Translations under genes and position numbers: made by a program
NCBI GenBank assembly: GCA_044507695.1
Contig: JBIQJD010000001.1
Coordinates: 277,820-341,819, forward strand
Reading direction: 5' to 3'
Source of the DNA: JBIQJD01 sp044507695
Lineage (GTDB): Bacteria; Bacteroidota; Ignavibacteria; Ignavibacteriales; Ignavibacteriaceae
DNA: 64,000 bases
Notes under the pieces: model-generated
The model's database searches: none
What the model was told of the DNA's origin: nothing
Seen by the model: only the letters and a program-made list of their open reading frames with translations
Part shown: piece by piece, positions 38,976-47,871 of the stretch
How positions within the stretch are numbered: position 1 is the first letter of the stretch
How the letters are laid out: the number at the start of each line of letters is the position of its first letter

Positions 38976-39341
38976 ATGAAAAAAATTGAAGATGCATTAA
39001 AGGAAAAAAAGAACGGGCTGTATTTTGGAAACCGGATTATACTTCCGTTCCATGGTTATATTTTGAAAATAGTTATTGATAATGATATACTTGAAGATTT
39101 TTCTCCGGCTTCCAAAGAAGTTTGTATAAATGAAACCGAAGCATTTACAGAAATTTATTTTACAGGTGAAGAAGATTTAAGGGAAATAGTTTCAAAGTAT
39201 GAATCAATAAAAATTATAATAGCAGAAAAAGATAAAGATATTTTTAATAAAGAAAATCATTTAAAACTTGCACTTCGTCTTGGTGAAGATCATTTACTAA
39301 TTATTGAACAAGCCGGCGAAGACACATTATTCATAGAATAA
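38976..39341 (+). CDS. Unknown 121-residue protein between antiporter and nuoN
   Basis: A soluble, acidic protein with no signal peptide or membrane helix. It begins KKIEDALKEKKNGLYFGNRI and has alternating beta strands and helices (LKIVIDNDILEDF, AFTEIYFTGEEDLREIV, HLLIIEQAGED). I do not recognise a family. It is not pterin-carbinolamine dehydratase, the extra gene found in the Rhodothermus operon, because the histidine motif of that enzyme is absent. It is 6 bases past the antiporter and 4 bases before nuoN, so it is translated with complex I; an assembly or regulatory role is only inferred from position. Confidence 0.75.
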   Translation: MKKIEDALKEKKNGLYFGNRIILPFHGYILKIVIDNDILEDFSPASKEVCINETEAFTEIYFTGEEDLREIVSKYESIKIIIAEKDKDIFNKENHLKLALRLGEDHLLIIEQAGEDTLFIE

Positions 39342-39345
39342 AATT

Positions 39346-40776
39346 ATGCTAAACAGTTTTCAGGAATTTTATAATATAATACCGTTTATCATCCTCGGTG
39401 CAGGAATCGTCATTTCATTATTTATTGAGATGTATTCTGAAAAGAACATAGAAATTTTACCATGGTTTTCAATAATCATGTTTCTTGCGGCCGGATTTCA
39501 TGCGCTCTACAATGTTAATTCAACGGGAGTGGTTTTACAGCAAATGCTGGCAACCGGCGGAAACGTAAACATTTTTCATTTCATCTTTAATTTCGGCGCA
39601 GCGCTTGTCTGTCTTCTCTCAATTGATTATGTGAAAAAATACGGCACACACTACGGTGAATATTATATAATGATCCAAGCCTCTGTTCTTGGTATGATGC
39701 TCATGGCGGCGGCAAAAGATCTTATTGTAATATTCATGGGACTCGAACTAATGTCTGTTTGCTTCTATGCTCTTGCCGGAATTAATCGTATCAGAAAAAC
39801 TGCAAATGAAGCATCACTCAAATACTTTCTGCTCGGCGCATTTGCAACTGGTTTTGTTGTATACGGCATTGCACTTATTTATGGTACTGTAGAATCAACT
39901 TCAATTGATTTGATTACTGCAAAGTTTTCATTGCTTAGCGGTAACTTACTTTTTATTGCAGGATTGCTGTTATTCTTAATTGGATTTTCATTCAAAATTG
40001 CTGCTTTTCCATTTCATATGTGGGTGCCGGATGTTTACCAGGGAGCGCCAACTACTATTGCGGGATTATTTTCAACCGGCGGTAAAGCCGCTGCTTTCAG
40101 CGCAATAATTATTACACTGGGTGCAATCTTTACACTAGAAAATATCTCAAACACATTTGAACCTTATCTTTCTGTAATTGCAGTTTTATCAATGCTGTTT
40201 GGCAGCATTGTAGCAATCGCCCAGGAAGATATAAAAAGAATGCTGGCGTACTCTTCAATCGCTCATGCCGGCTATATTATTATTGGTTTAGCTGCAGGAA
40301 ATTCTGAGGGCATATCAGGAATTATTTTTTATCTTGCTGCATACACCTTTATGAATCTGGGCGCATTTGGAATTGTAGCGTTGCTTGAAGGAAAGGATGA
40401 AACTAATCTTTCAATTAATTCCTATTCAGGATTATCTTCACGATCACCGCTTTTAGCAGCGCTTCTCTCACTGTGTATGTTTTCACTTGCGGGCATTCCG
40501 CCGTTTGCAGGATTCTTTGGCAAATACTACATCTTCATTGCTGCAATTAAAGCTGATCTAACATGGCTTGCAATTATTGGTGTTATTTCAAGCGCAATTA
40601 GTGTTTATTTTTATTTAAGAATTGTTGTCCTCATGTATTTCAGGGATTCTGCCGGTGAAGTTTATCTTGAAAAAAGCAATTCCGGATTGTTTGCTGTCAT
40701 CATATCTGTTCTGCTTGTAATTGTGATGGGGATTGCACCAGGTTCTGTAATAAATCTTATTGCTTCTTTCTTATAA
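39346..40776 (+). CDS. nuoN: NADH-quinone oxidoreductase subunit N
   Basis: 476 residues with about 14 membrane segments. KDLIVIFMGLELMSVCFYALAG has the conserved Glu, IAAFPFHMWVPDVYQGAPT the Lys region, and EDIKRMLAYSSIAHAGYIIIG the third motif. Last gene of the partial nuo cluster. A weak hairpin lies 30 bases past its stop. Confidence 0.96.
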   Translation: MLNSFQEFYNIIPFIILGAGIVISLFIEMYSEKNIEILPWFSIIMFLAAGFHALYNVNSTGVVLQQMLATGGNVNIFHFIFNFGAALVCLLSIDYVKKYGTHYGEYYIMIQASVLGMMLMAAAKDLIVIFMGLELMSVCFYALAGINRIRKTANEASLKYFLLGAFATGFVVYGIALIYGTVESTSIDLITAKFSLLSGNLLFIAGLLLFLIGFSFKIAAFPFHMWVPDVYQGAPTTIAGLFSTGGKAAAFSAIIITLGAIFTLENISNTFEPYLSVIAVLSMLFGSIVAIAQEDIKRMLAYSSIAHAGYIIIGLAAGNSEGISGIIFYLAAYTFMNLGAFGIVALLEGKDETNLSINSYSGLSSRSPLLAALLSLCMFSLAGIPPFAGFFGKYYIFIAAIKADLTWLAIIGVISSAISVYFYLRIVVLMYFRDSAGEVYLEKSNSGLFAVIISVLLVIVMGIAPGSVINLIASFL

Positions 40777-40806
40777 TAAGTATTACTGAATTTAACTTCT
40801 TATAAA

Positions 40807-40835
40807 CTGCATCTGGTTTTGGAGATCAGATGCAG
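40807..40835 (+). terminator. Hairpin after nuoN
   Basis: CTGCATCTG (40807-40815) pairs perfectly with CAGATGCAG (40827-40835) around an 11-base loop. The bases after it are mixed, so termination would be weak; an mRNA-stabilising hairpin is possible. Confidence 0.35.
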
Positions 40836-40896
40836 TACAGATTATCATCTCTGCTTTTTCTATTTTTACAGTAATGTTAATATTAATTTATTCTGT

Positions 40897-42468
40897 ATGA
40901 TTCCATTATTTTCACCTCAGCAAATTCGGGAGATAGATTTCTACGCAATAAATAAACTGGAAATTCCTTCTATCATATTAATGGAAAATGCCGCGTTAGA
41001 GATTTTTAATATCTCCATCTCCAGATTCAGTTCAATTAATAAACCTTTTAATCATGCAGGATTTATCTGCGGAAAAGGAAATAACGGCGGAGATGGTTTC
41101 GCTGCTGCAAGACATTTTTCAAATAATGGATTTAAAACCACTATAATTTATTTGGGTGCTGAAGAAGAATTATCAGAAGATGCATTAATTAATTTTAGAA
41201 TTCTTACTCAAATCTCTAAAGAAAATAAGAATATTTTTTTGAAAAAGTTTTCAGGCATAAAAGATCTTAAATATCTAAAGGATTGTGATGTAATTTTTGA
41301 TGCAATGCTGGGAAGCGGTACAAAAGGAGAGCTGAGAGAACCGTACAAAAAGATCGTTGCTGAATTGAACAAGTTTAATTCATATAAAATTGCTATTGAT
41401 ATTCCAACAGGATTAAACCCGGATACCGGTTATTCAAAAGAAATATTTAATGCAGATTTAACCATAACTCTTGCTGAATTTAAAAAAGGTTTGTTCATTG
41501 AATCGGGTTATTCAAACGCGGGAGAAATATTAAAGGGAAGCATTGGTGTAAGCAATTTACTATTTGATAAATTTGAAGTTGAAGATTATTTAATTGAACC
41601 TGAAGATGTTTTTAGCTTCTTACCGCAAAAACAAAAAAACATCCATAAATATTCAGCAGGAAAAGTATTTACAATTGCCGGTTCTGCAAAACTGCCCGGT
41701 GCAGCTGCTCTAACTTCATCAGCGGTTTTAAAAGCAGGTGCCGGCTCATCAATTCTCGCTGTTCCACAATCATCAAGAAGATTAATCAAAAAGGCAGCAA
41801 CTGAAATAATTATCGAAACGTATGATGATGATCAACGAGGATATTTATCTTCAGAAAATATTGAAGAAATTTCAAAACGAATTAAATGGGCAGATGCAGT
41901 TTCAATCGGCCCTGGTTTGGGAAGGGAAGAAGATACAATTTATGCTGTATTGCAAATTATCAGGGAACACAACTATAATAATATTGTAATAGATGCTGAT
42001 GCTGTTTTTGCACTTGGTAATAATCATTATAAAAATTTGGATTTAACAAACGCAATACTTACGCCGCACCACGGAGAATTTTCTAATCTTATTGGAATTG
42101 AAACATCAGAATTAAAAAGAGACATTTTGAGGTATGGAAAAGATTTTTCAACTGCTACAGGAAGTTTCCTGGTTTTAAAAGGTGCACCAACAATAATTTT
42201 TAACCCGCAGGGTGAAGCTTTCATAAACACAACCGGAAATCCCGGTATGGCTAAATTCGGAACAGGAGATGTTCTTTCTGGGATTCTGGCTGCATTCATA
42301 GCTCAAAATAAAAAAATTGAGGAAGCAATTATTTGCGGTGTTTATCTGCACAGCCTTGCAGCTGATTTGTTATTAAAAGATTTCACTGAATACTCTTACA
42401 CTGCATCTGATATACTGAAAAAACTTCCTTCGGCAATTAAATTTTTAAGGAATTCATTTGATAAATAA
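40897..42468 (+). CDS. nnr: Bifunctional NAD(P)H-hydrate epimerase/dehydratase
   Basis: About 523 residues. The N-terminal YjeF domain has GKGNNGGDGFAAARH and IAIDIPTGLNPDTG; the C-terminal ADP/ATP-dependent dehydratase has TPHHGEFSNLIG, FLVLKGAPTIIF and TGNPGMAKFGTGDVLSG. It repairs hydrated NADH and NADPH damaged by heat or enzyme action. ATG at 40897 is preferred; an upstream TTG would add 26 residues unlike the family. The gene overlaps the vanZ-like gene by 11 bases. Confidence 0.93.
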   Translation: MIPLFSPQQIREIDFYAINKLEIPSIILMENAALEIFNISISRFSSINKPFNHAGFICGKGNNGGDGFAAARHFSNNGFKTTIIYLGAEEELSEDALINFRILTQISKENKNIFLKKFSGIKDLKYLKDCDVIFDAMLGSGTKGELREPYKKIVAELNKFNSYKIAIDIPTGLNPDTGYSKEIFNADLTITLAEFKKGLFIESGYSNAGEILKGSIGVSNLLFDKFEVEDYLIEPEDVFSFLPQKQKNIHKYSAGKVFTIAGSAKLPGAAALTSSAVLKAGAGSSILAVPQSSRRLIKKAATEIIIETYDDDQRGYLSSENIEEISKRIKWADAVSIGPGLGREEDTIYAVLQIIREHNYNNIVIDADAVFALGNNHYKNLDLTNAILTPHHGEFSNLIGIETSELKRDILRYGKDFSTATGSFLVLKGAPTIIFNPQGEAFINTTGNPGMAKFGTGDVLSGILAAFIAQNKKIEEAIICGVYLHSLAADLLLKDFTEYSYTASDILKKLPSAIKFLRNSFDK

Positions 42469-42880
42469 AATTATTAATAATAAAAGATACGTCTACTTTT
42501 ATTTAACTGTTTACTGGATAATTCTTTTTGCTGCAACTTCAATTCCTTCTGATCATGTTCCATCATTAGGAGTGAGTGATAAGTTTAAACATTTTGGTGC
42601 ATATGCAGTTTTAGCTTCGCTTGTTTATGCTGCACTTTTTATTCAGAATAGATACAAAATTTTCAAACAAAAGCCGGCTTTGTTTACAATTATTATTACA
42701 GCATTGTACGGTGCACTTGATGAAATTCATCAATCTTTTATTCCCGGCAGAAGCTGTGAATTAATGGATTGGGTTGCCGATGTTATTGGAATTTTACTTG
42801 CTGTAATAATCATAAAGTATTTTATTTTCGGAAAATGGAAAATAAATTTTGCGCTTAAAAACTCAGCAAAGGAACATTAA
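42458..42880 (+). CDS. VanZ-family small membrane protein
   Basis: 140 residues with four membrane segments. DKFKHFGAYAVLASLVY, YGALDEIHQSFIPGR and ELMDWVADVIGIL are the VanZ signatures. VanZ gives low teicoplanin resistance; most homologues have unknown roles in the envelope. The start is TTG within the end of nnr; no ATG is available before the first helix. Confidence 0.8.
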   Translation: MINKIINNKRYVYFYLTVYWIILFAATSIPSDHVPSLGVSDKFKHFGAYAVLASLVYAALFIQNRYKIFKQKPALFTIIITALYGALDEIHQSFIPGRSCELMDWVADVIGILLAVIIIKYFIFGKWKINFALKNSAKEH

Positions 42881-42907
42881 TTACTGTTTTTGAGTAAGAA
42901 AATTAAA

Positions 42908-42936
42908 TTGACAAATCCTGCTTCATTTATTAATTT
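42908..42936 (+). promoter_or_regulatory. Sigma70-like promoter before tonB
   Basis: TTGACA (42908-42913), a 17-base spacer and TAATTT (42931-42936) fit the classic -35/-10 form, unlike the TAnnTTTG sites elsewhere. It lies 35 bases before the tonB ATG, which has an AGGAGG-like ribosome-binding site (GGAGG at 42961-42965). Confidence 0.45.
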
Positions 42937-42971
42937 GCCGGACAATTTACTGGCGGAATAGGAGGATATAA

Positions 42972-43628
42972 ATGGCACTTAAAAAGAATCCGAAGGCGGA
43001 TTTGAGAAGATTATACAAGAGGATATTTGAAGTTAGTTTAATCGCTTCATTAGTGTTTTTGATCATCGCCTTCAAATTTTTTCCTGATATAGAAACTAAA
43101 GAAGCTATTGTGGAGGGACCTCAGGAATTATTTAATGTAGAGGATATTCAACAAACTAAACAAGAAAACAGACCGCCGCCCCCGCCAAAACCGCCAATTC
43201 CAATTGAAGCTCCTTCGGATGATGTGCTCGAAGATATAGAAATTGGTGATACTGAAATTGATTTAAGTGAACAAATGGAAGCACCGCCTCCTCCGCCAAA
43301 AGAAGAAAAGAAGGTTGAAGAAGAGCCTCAATACTTTGTTGCTGTTGAAGAAATGCCGGAGCCAATCGGCGGTATTCAGGCAATTCAAAGCAAAATAGTA
43401 TATCCGGAAATTGCTAAAAGAGCAGGAGTTGAAGGGAAAGTTTATGTGCTCGCTTTTGTTAATGAACAGGGTGATGTAACAAAAGTTGAAATAATAAGAG
43501 GATTAGGTGCAGGTCTTGATGAAGCCGCTCTAAATGCTGTTAAGCAGACCAAATTTAAACCTGGTAAACAAAGAGGAAAACCTGTAAAAGTTCAGGTTTC
43601 AATTCCAATTGTATTTAAGCTTCAATAA
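42972..43628 (+). CDS. TonB-family energy transducer
   Basis: 218 residues. An N-terminal membrane helix near 17-33, then a proline-rich spacer with PPPPPKPPIPIE and PPPPPKEEKK, and a C-terminal TonB domain near 125-218 (YPEIAKRAGVEGKVYVLAFV and FKPGKQRGKPVKVQVSIPI). It would transmit proton-motive force from ExbBD to TonB-dependent receptors. exbB and exbD are not in the window. A strong terminator follows. Confidence 0.9.
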   Translation: MALKKNPKADLRRLYKRIFEVSLIASLVFLIIAFKFFPDIETKEAIVEGPQELFNVEDIQQTKQENRPPPPPKPPIPIEAPSDDVLEDIEIGDTEIDLSEQMEAPPPPPKEEKKVEEEPQYFVAVEEMPEPIGGIQAIQSKIVYPEIAKRAGVEGKVYVLAFVNEQGDVTKVEIIRGLGAGLDEAALNAVKQTKFKPGKQRGKPVKVQVSIPIVFKLQ

Positions 43629-43652
43629 GAACAAATAATTTGTAATCTAATG

Positions 43653-43677
43653 AGCGCCTTCCGGGGCGCTTTTTTTA
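43653..43677 (+). terminator. Rho-independent terminator after tonB
   Basis: AGCGCC (43653-43658) pairs with GGCGCT (43665-43670); seven T follow. It lies 25 bases past the tonB stop. Confidence 0.88.
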
Positions 43678-43809
43678 TTTTCAGGCATAACTAACTTTAT
43701 TGCAGCACTTTTTTCATTTCACTAACTTTGGAATAATTTATTACTAAAATCCTTTTTGATCTTTAAAAATAACAGGATCCAAAAAAGGTTACTTCCTGCA
43801 GGAAAATTC

Positions 43810-44841
43810 ATGCCCCTGAAAAGCAAAAAAAATTCAAATATTAACAAATTTCTACCATATTTTATCCTAATTCTTTTTCTTGATTTACTCTTTCTTTATT
43901 ATTTAAAATATTTTAATCAGCACCTTTCACTTAAAGATTTTAATCTATTTAACATCGGCAATATTCTTAATCTCATTTTTGCACTTACTGCTTGCCTTGG
44001 GGTTGTGATTTATATCTACAAAAAGAAAAGTCCCGGATTACCTGCTCTTCTTTCATTCATACTTATACTAAATGTAGTTCTTGTTTTAGCGGCGGTAAGT
44101 ATTTTTATAGTGCTTCCGTTTGAAAACTTATATTTATTTGCACGGCCGTTTAATTATGTTTTAACCGGCTTTTTATTTCTGCTTTATCAAATTGTGCAGT
44201 TTATTTTTATTTCTTTTTTGTGGATGAATATCTGGGGAGGCAGAAAATTAATAATCCTTAGAGCACTTGTAAATTCATTAATTCTCATTCTCATCTCATT
44301 CCTTTTTGCATTTTTATATATGAGCGGCAAACCTGATGCTGGCTCACTTCAAAACAATACAAATGGAAAGGGAAATATTGCTGTGGTGCTTGGTGCCGCA
44401 GTGTGGAGTAATAATGAACCGAGTCCAAGTCTTGCATCAAGAACTGAAAAAGCTGCTGAACTTTTTCATAAAGGAATTGTTGAAATGGTTCAGCTTACAG
44501 GCAGCAATGCACCGGGTGAGCTGAGCGAAGCCGAGGTTGCTTATAATTATATTAAGAAAAGAAATGTAGATACAACACATATTCTTATTGAAAAAAATAC
44601 TACATCTACAGCGGAGCAGATTGAGTTTATCAAAAATAATCTTATGAACAAAAGAGAAATAAATAAGGTTCTTATAGTTTCTGATTCTTATCATCTTACA
44701 AGAATAAAAGAAATCTGCAAGTTTTATGATGTTGATGCACGCGTTATTTCCTCTGATCTTAGCCTTAGTTTTGAGAATAAAATTTATTATAAAATCCGTG
44801 AAAGCGTGGCGCTTGTTCTTTTTTGGTTTTTTGCGCTTTAA
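43810..44841 (+). CDS. DUF218 (YdcF/SanA-like) membrane protein
   Basis: About 343 residues. Five membrane segments occupy the first 175 residues. The C-terminal domain has AVVLGAAVWSNNEPSPSLAS, LTGSNAPGELSEAE, ILIEKNTTSTAEQIEF and LIVSDSYHLTR, the DUF218 motifs. The family (SanA, ElyC, YdcF) acts in envelope integrity and perhaps undecaprenyl-phosphate use. A TTG at 43756 is possible, but ATG at 43810 has an AGGA ribosome-binding site and fits better. Confidence 0.82.
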   Translation: MPLKSKKNSNINKFLPYFILILFLDLLFLYYLKYFNQHLSLKDFNLFNIGNILNLIFALTACLGVVIYIYKKKSPGLPALLSFILILNVVLVLAAVSIFIVLPFENLYLFARPFNYVLTGFLFLLYQIVQFIFISFLWMNIWGGRKLIILRALVNSLILILISFLFAFLYMSGKPDAGSLQNNTNGKGNIAVVLGAAVWSNNEPSPSLASRTEKAAELFHKGIVEMVQLTGSNAPGELSEAEVAYNYIKKRNVDTTHILIEKNTTSTAEQIEFIKNNLMNKREINKVLIVSDSYHLTRIKEICKFYDVDARVISSDLSLSFENKIYYKIRESVALVLFWFFAL

Positions 44842-44923
44842 TTTTGTAATAGTTATTAATTTTTTAGTAGATTAAAAATCACTTTTTGAAAAAATGTTCT
44901 TAATTATCAGCAGAGAAGTTTAA

Positions 44924-45406
44924 ATGTCTCAAATGTTCAAACGCAGGGTTGTAAGAGAAAAAGTTCTTCAGATTCTTTATGCTTATGAAATGAATAGGGA
45001 TGCGCTGGAGACACTTATTGGCGGAATTTTGCAGGATGTTCCTGATAAAGCAGACCGTGATTTTGCTAATGATCTTGTTAACAGAGTTATCATCCATAAA
45101 AATGAAATTGATCTTAAAATTAAAGAGCGTGTTGATAACTGGGAAATGAACCGTATTGCATTAATTGATAAAATACTTTTAAGAATGGGATTATGTGAAA
45201 TTTTTTATTTCCCGGATATTCCTCCCAAAGTTTCAATTAATGAATCAATTGAAATAGCAAAAGTATACAGCACATCGGGAAGCGGAAAATTTATAAATGG
45301 AATTCTTGATGCTGTTCTTTCTGATTTGAAGAAGAGCGGCAAGCTGAACAAATCCGGGCGCGGGCTTGTTGAAGAGACTATTATAAAATCATCTCCCAAA
45401 AAATAA
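44924..45406 (+). CDS. nusB: Transcription antitermination factor NusB
   Basis: 160 residues of helical NusB fold. RRVVREKVLQILYAYEMN at the N-terminus and NRIALIDKILLRMGLCEIFY plus PPKVSINESIEIAKVYS with SGKFINGILDAVL in the core are the family motifs. NusB with NusE binds boxA of rRNA transcripts. The C-terminal tail, about 20 residues, is basic and extra. Stands alone with weak leader sequence. Confidence 0.95.
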   Translation: MSQMFKRRVVREKVLQILYAYEMNRDALETLIGGILQDVPDKADRDFANDLVNRVIIHKNEIDLKIKERVDNWEMNRIALIDKILLRMGLCEIFYFPDIPPKVSINESIEIAKVYSTSGSGKFINGILDAVLSDLKKSGKLNKSGRGLVEETIIKSSPKK

Positions 45407-45513
45407 TCAGGATAATTTTACTTGACAGATCAAAAAATTATTTTCTCCAATTTCAATTTATTGAAATGCCGGATAAATATTTCTTTTTATAAATAACACA
45501 TTGTTACTGCTGT

Positions 45514-46746
45514 ATGAAAGAAAAGAAAAAAATATTTATCTGGACTCTCTTTGATTTTGCCAACACTTCATTCTCAATTGTTGTTGTTACTTTCCTCTAC
45601 GCTGTTTATTTCAAAAAAACGGTTGCAGCAGGTGAACCTGTTGGAGATTTGTATTGGAGTATAGCAACAAGTGTTGCAATGATTATCACCGCAATTATTT
45701 CACCGGTGCTTGGTGCAATTGCTGATTTTTCTGCAGGCAAAAAAAGATTTTTACTTTTCTTCACAATCTTATGCATTACAGCAACTTCATGTTTATACTT
45801 TATTGGCGCCGGAAATATTTTCTGGGGTATAACAATTTTTGTTCTTGCAAATATTGGTTTTGAAGCAGGGCTTGTTTTTTATGATGCTTTTCTTCCTGAA
45901 ATTACTTCACCAAAAAATTATGGAAGAGTGAGCGGATATGGATTTGGAATGGGTTATCTCGGCTCGCTTGCAACACTTGGAATTGTATTTCCATTTATCC
46001 AAAACGATCTTATAAAAGAAACATTCCCGCTCTCAGCATTATTTTTTTTGGTATTCTCCCTTCCACTTTTTTTCTTTTTACATGATACACGAAAGAATGT
46101 TCAAACTTCAGGCAATTATATTTCAATTGGTTTAAACAGAGTCTGGACAACACTCACACATCTTAAATATTATAAAAATCTTGCACTGTTTCTGGTTGCA
46201 TACTTCTTTTACATTGAAGGAGTAAACACAGTAATATTTTTTGCAGGAAATTACGCAAGCACAACGCTTGGATTCAGTGACAGCGAGCTGCTGATTTTCT
46301 TTTTAACAGTTCAAACTACAGCTATCGTTGGTTCAATTTTATTGGGAATAATTGCAGACTCCATTGGACAAAAGAAAACGATTGTAATAACCCTTATAAT
46401 GTGGCTTATCACTGTGGTGCTTGCTTACTTTGTTGATGATAAAACCGGATTTTACATTGTTGGATTACTCGCTGGTTCCGCAATGGGTTCAAGTCAATCA
46501 ACAAGCAGAAGCCTTATGTCTAAGTTAACTCCACCGGAAAAGAAAACAGAATTTTTCGGTTTCTATTCTTTCTTCGGAAAAAGCTCTGCAGTAGTTGGTC
46601 CGCTTGTATTTGGTTTGGTAAGTTATCTAAGCGGAAGCCAGAGAATGGCAATTATTTCAGTTACATTCTTTTTTATTGTAGGATTATTAATTCTTACTAA
46701 GGTAAAAGATCCTGAAATAATAAATCAGGAAACTTTGAACTCATAA
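45514..46746 (+). CDS. UMF1-type MFS permease (Atg22-like)
   Basis: 410 residues with about 12 membrane segments. The N-terminus FIWTLFDFANTSFSIVVVTF and YDAFLPEITSPKNYGRVSG are typical of the UMF1 group related to Atg22 amino-acid exporters. The likely role is efflux of small metabolites, unproven. It overlaps the convergent CDF gene by 22 bases at the 3' ends. Confidence 0.88.
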   Translation: MKEKKKIFIWTLFDFANTSFSIVVVTFLYAVYFKKTVAAGEPVGDLYWSIATSVAMIITAIISPVLGAIADFSAGKKRFLLFFTILCITATSCLYFIGAGNIFWGITIFVLANIGFEAGLVFYDAFLPEITSPKNYGRVSGYGFGMGYLGSLATLGIVFPFIQNDLIKETFPLSALFFLVFSLPLFFFLHDTRKNVQTSGNYISIGLNRVWTTLTHLKYYKNLALFLVAYFFYIEGVNTVIFFAGNYASTTLGFSDSELLIFFLTVQTTAIVGSILLGIIADSIGQKKTIVITLIMWLITVVLAYFVDDKTGFYIVGLLAGSAMGSSQSTSRSLMSKLTPPEKKTEFFGFYSFFGKSSAVVGPLVFGLVSYLSGSQRMAIISVTFFFIVGLLILTKVKDPEIINQETLNS

Positions 46747-47717
46747 ATAGGTTTACCTTTCATCTTTTCTTCATTCCATATAAAGCTGTTTGATTTAATT
46801 TCGGATCTGTGAATACATTCAGAGTAGCCGCAGTATTTGCAAAGTTCAGGTCTGCAGTAATCAAAATGAATTTTTAACTGTGCATTTGGGAATGATTCTT
46901 TTAACGAATCACTTATCCTGTTTTCTTCCTGATGTGAATGCTGAATCGTAAAATAAAATGGGCAAATCAAATGAAAATCTACAAATATTCTATCGCCGCT
47001 CCGCCAGAATCTTAACTCATGAATATCAATCCAAAAATCCTTTTTAATTGCCGCCAGTCTTCCCGCAATTTCTTTCATAAGTTCGGGATTATTTTCATTC
47101 ATCAATCCACCGATTGAATCACGCATTAATTTTGATCCGGTAAATAAAATATTTAATGCAACTGCTATTGCAAAAAGAGGATCGAGAATTTTAAAATCTG
47201 TAATCAGAACTAAAATAATTCCTACAATTACACCAATGCTTGTATAAGAATCAGTAAGTACATGTTTACCGTCTGCTATCAACGTTAAGGAATTTGTTTT
47301 CTTTCCCATTCTTATTAAATAAAAACCAAGAAAGAGATTAACTGTGCCTGCAGCAGTAATAATAAGTACACCTATATCAAGCTGCTTTAATTCAGGGCCT
47401 GTAATTATTGCTTGAATCGATTCATAAATTATGTAGAAAGCTGCAATAATGATTAACAAACCTTCTATACCTGCGGAGAAATATTCGATATTTCCATGGC
47501 CGTAAAGATGAGAATCATCTTCCGGTTTTGCACTTAGGTAAATACTGAATAAAGCCATTGATGTAGCAAGCACATGAACAATTGATTCAGCGGCATCTGA
47601 AAAAATGGCTGATGAACCTGTGAGAAGATAAGCCCCTGTTTTTGCTGCAAGCATTCCCAGACCAATAAATAAGGAGATCAACGCAGCTTTTCTTTTTAAT
47701 TTAAATGTGCTGTCCAT
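46725..47717 (-). CDS. Cation diffusion facilitator transporter with Cys-rich tail
   Basis: 330 residues. About five or six helices fill the first 200 residues. The metal site is FSDAAESIVHV and ADGKHVLTDSYTSIGV. The cytoplasmic domain has DIHELRFWRSGDRIFVDFHL. The C-terminus adds CRPELCKYCGYSECIHR (four cysteines and a histidine), absent in the standard family end. It would export Zn2+, Fe2+ or a similar divalent ion; the tail could sense or deliver metal. Head-to-head with lpxA, whose start lies 150 bases away. Confidence 0.88.
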   Translation of the reverse strand: MDSTFKLKRKAALISLFIGLGMLAAKTGAYLLTGSSAIFSDAAESIVHVLATSMALFSIYLSAKPEDDSHLYGHGNIEYFSAGIEGLLIIIAAFYIIYESIQAIITGPELKQLDIGVLIITAAGTVNLFLGFYLIRMGKKTNSLTLIADGKHVLTDSYTSIGVIVGIILVLITDFKILDPLFAIAVALNILFTGSKLMRDSIGGLMNENNPELMKEIAGRLAAIKKDFWIDIHELRFWRSGDRIFVDFHLICPFYFTIQHSHQEENRISDSLKESFPNAQLKIHFDYCRPELCKYCGYSECIHRSEIKSNSFIWNEEKMKGKPIYEFKVS

Positions 47718-47871
47718 ATCTAATCCAAACTGTGTGTTAAAGATATAGATTCAATCAACAAATTGAAATCACTCACTTCCCCAAAGAATCTAAAACTTAC
47801 CATCTGTAATCTTCATCAGGAATTATTAAATTTAACGAAGTTTTATTAACAAATTTTTATTGAAAAATTTT

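Noticed and set aside
40819..40896. Upstream TTG extension of nnr
   Set aside because: The added 26 residues do not resemble the family and overlap a hairpin; ATG at 40897 fits the domain start.
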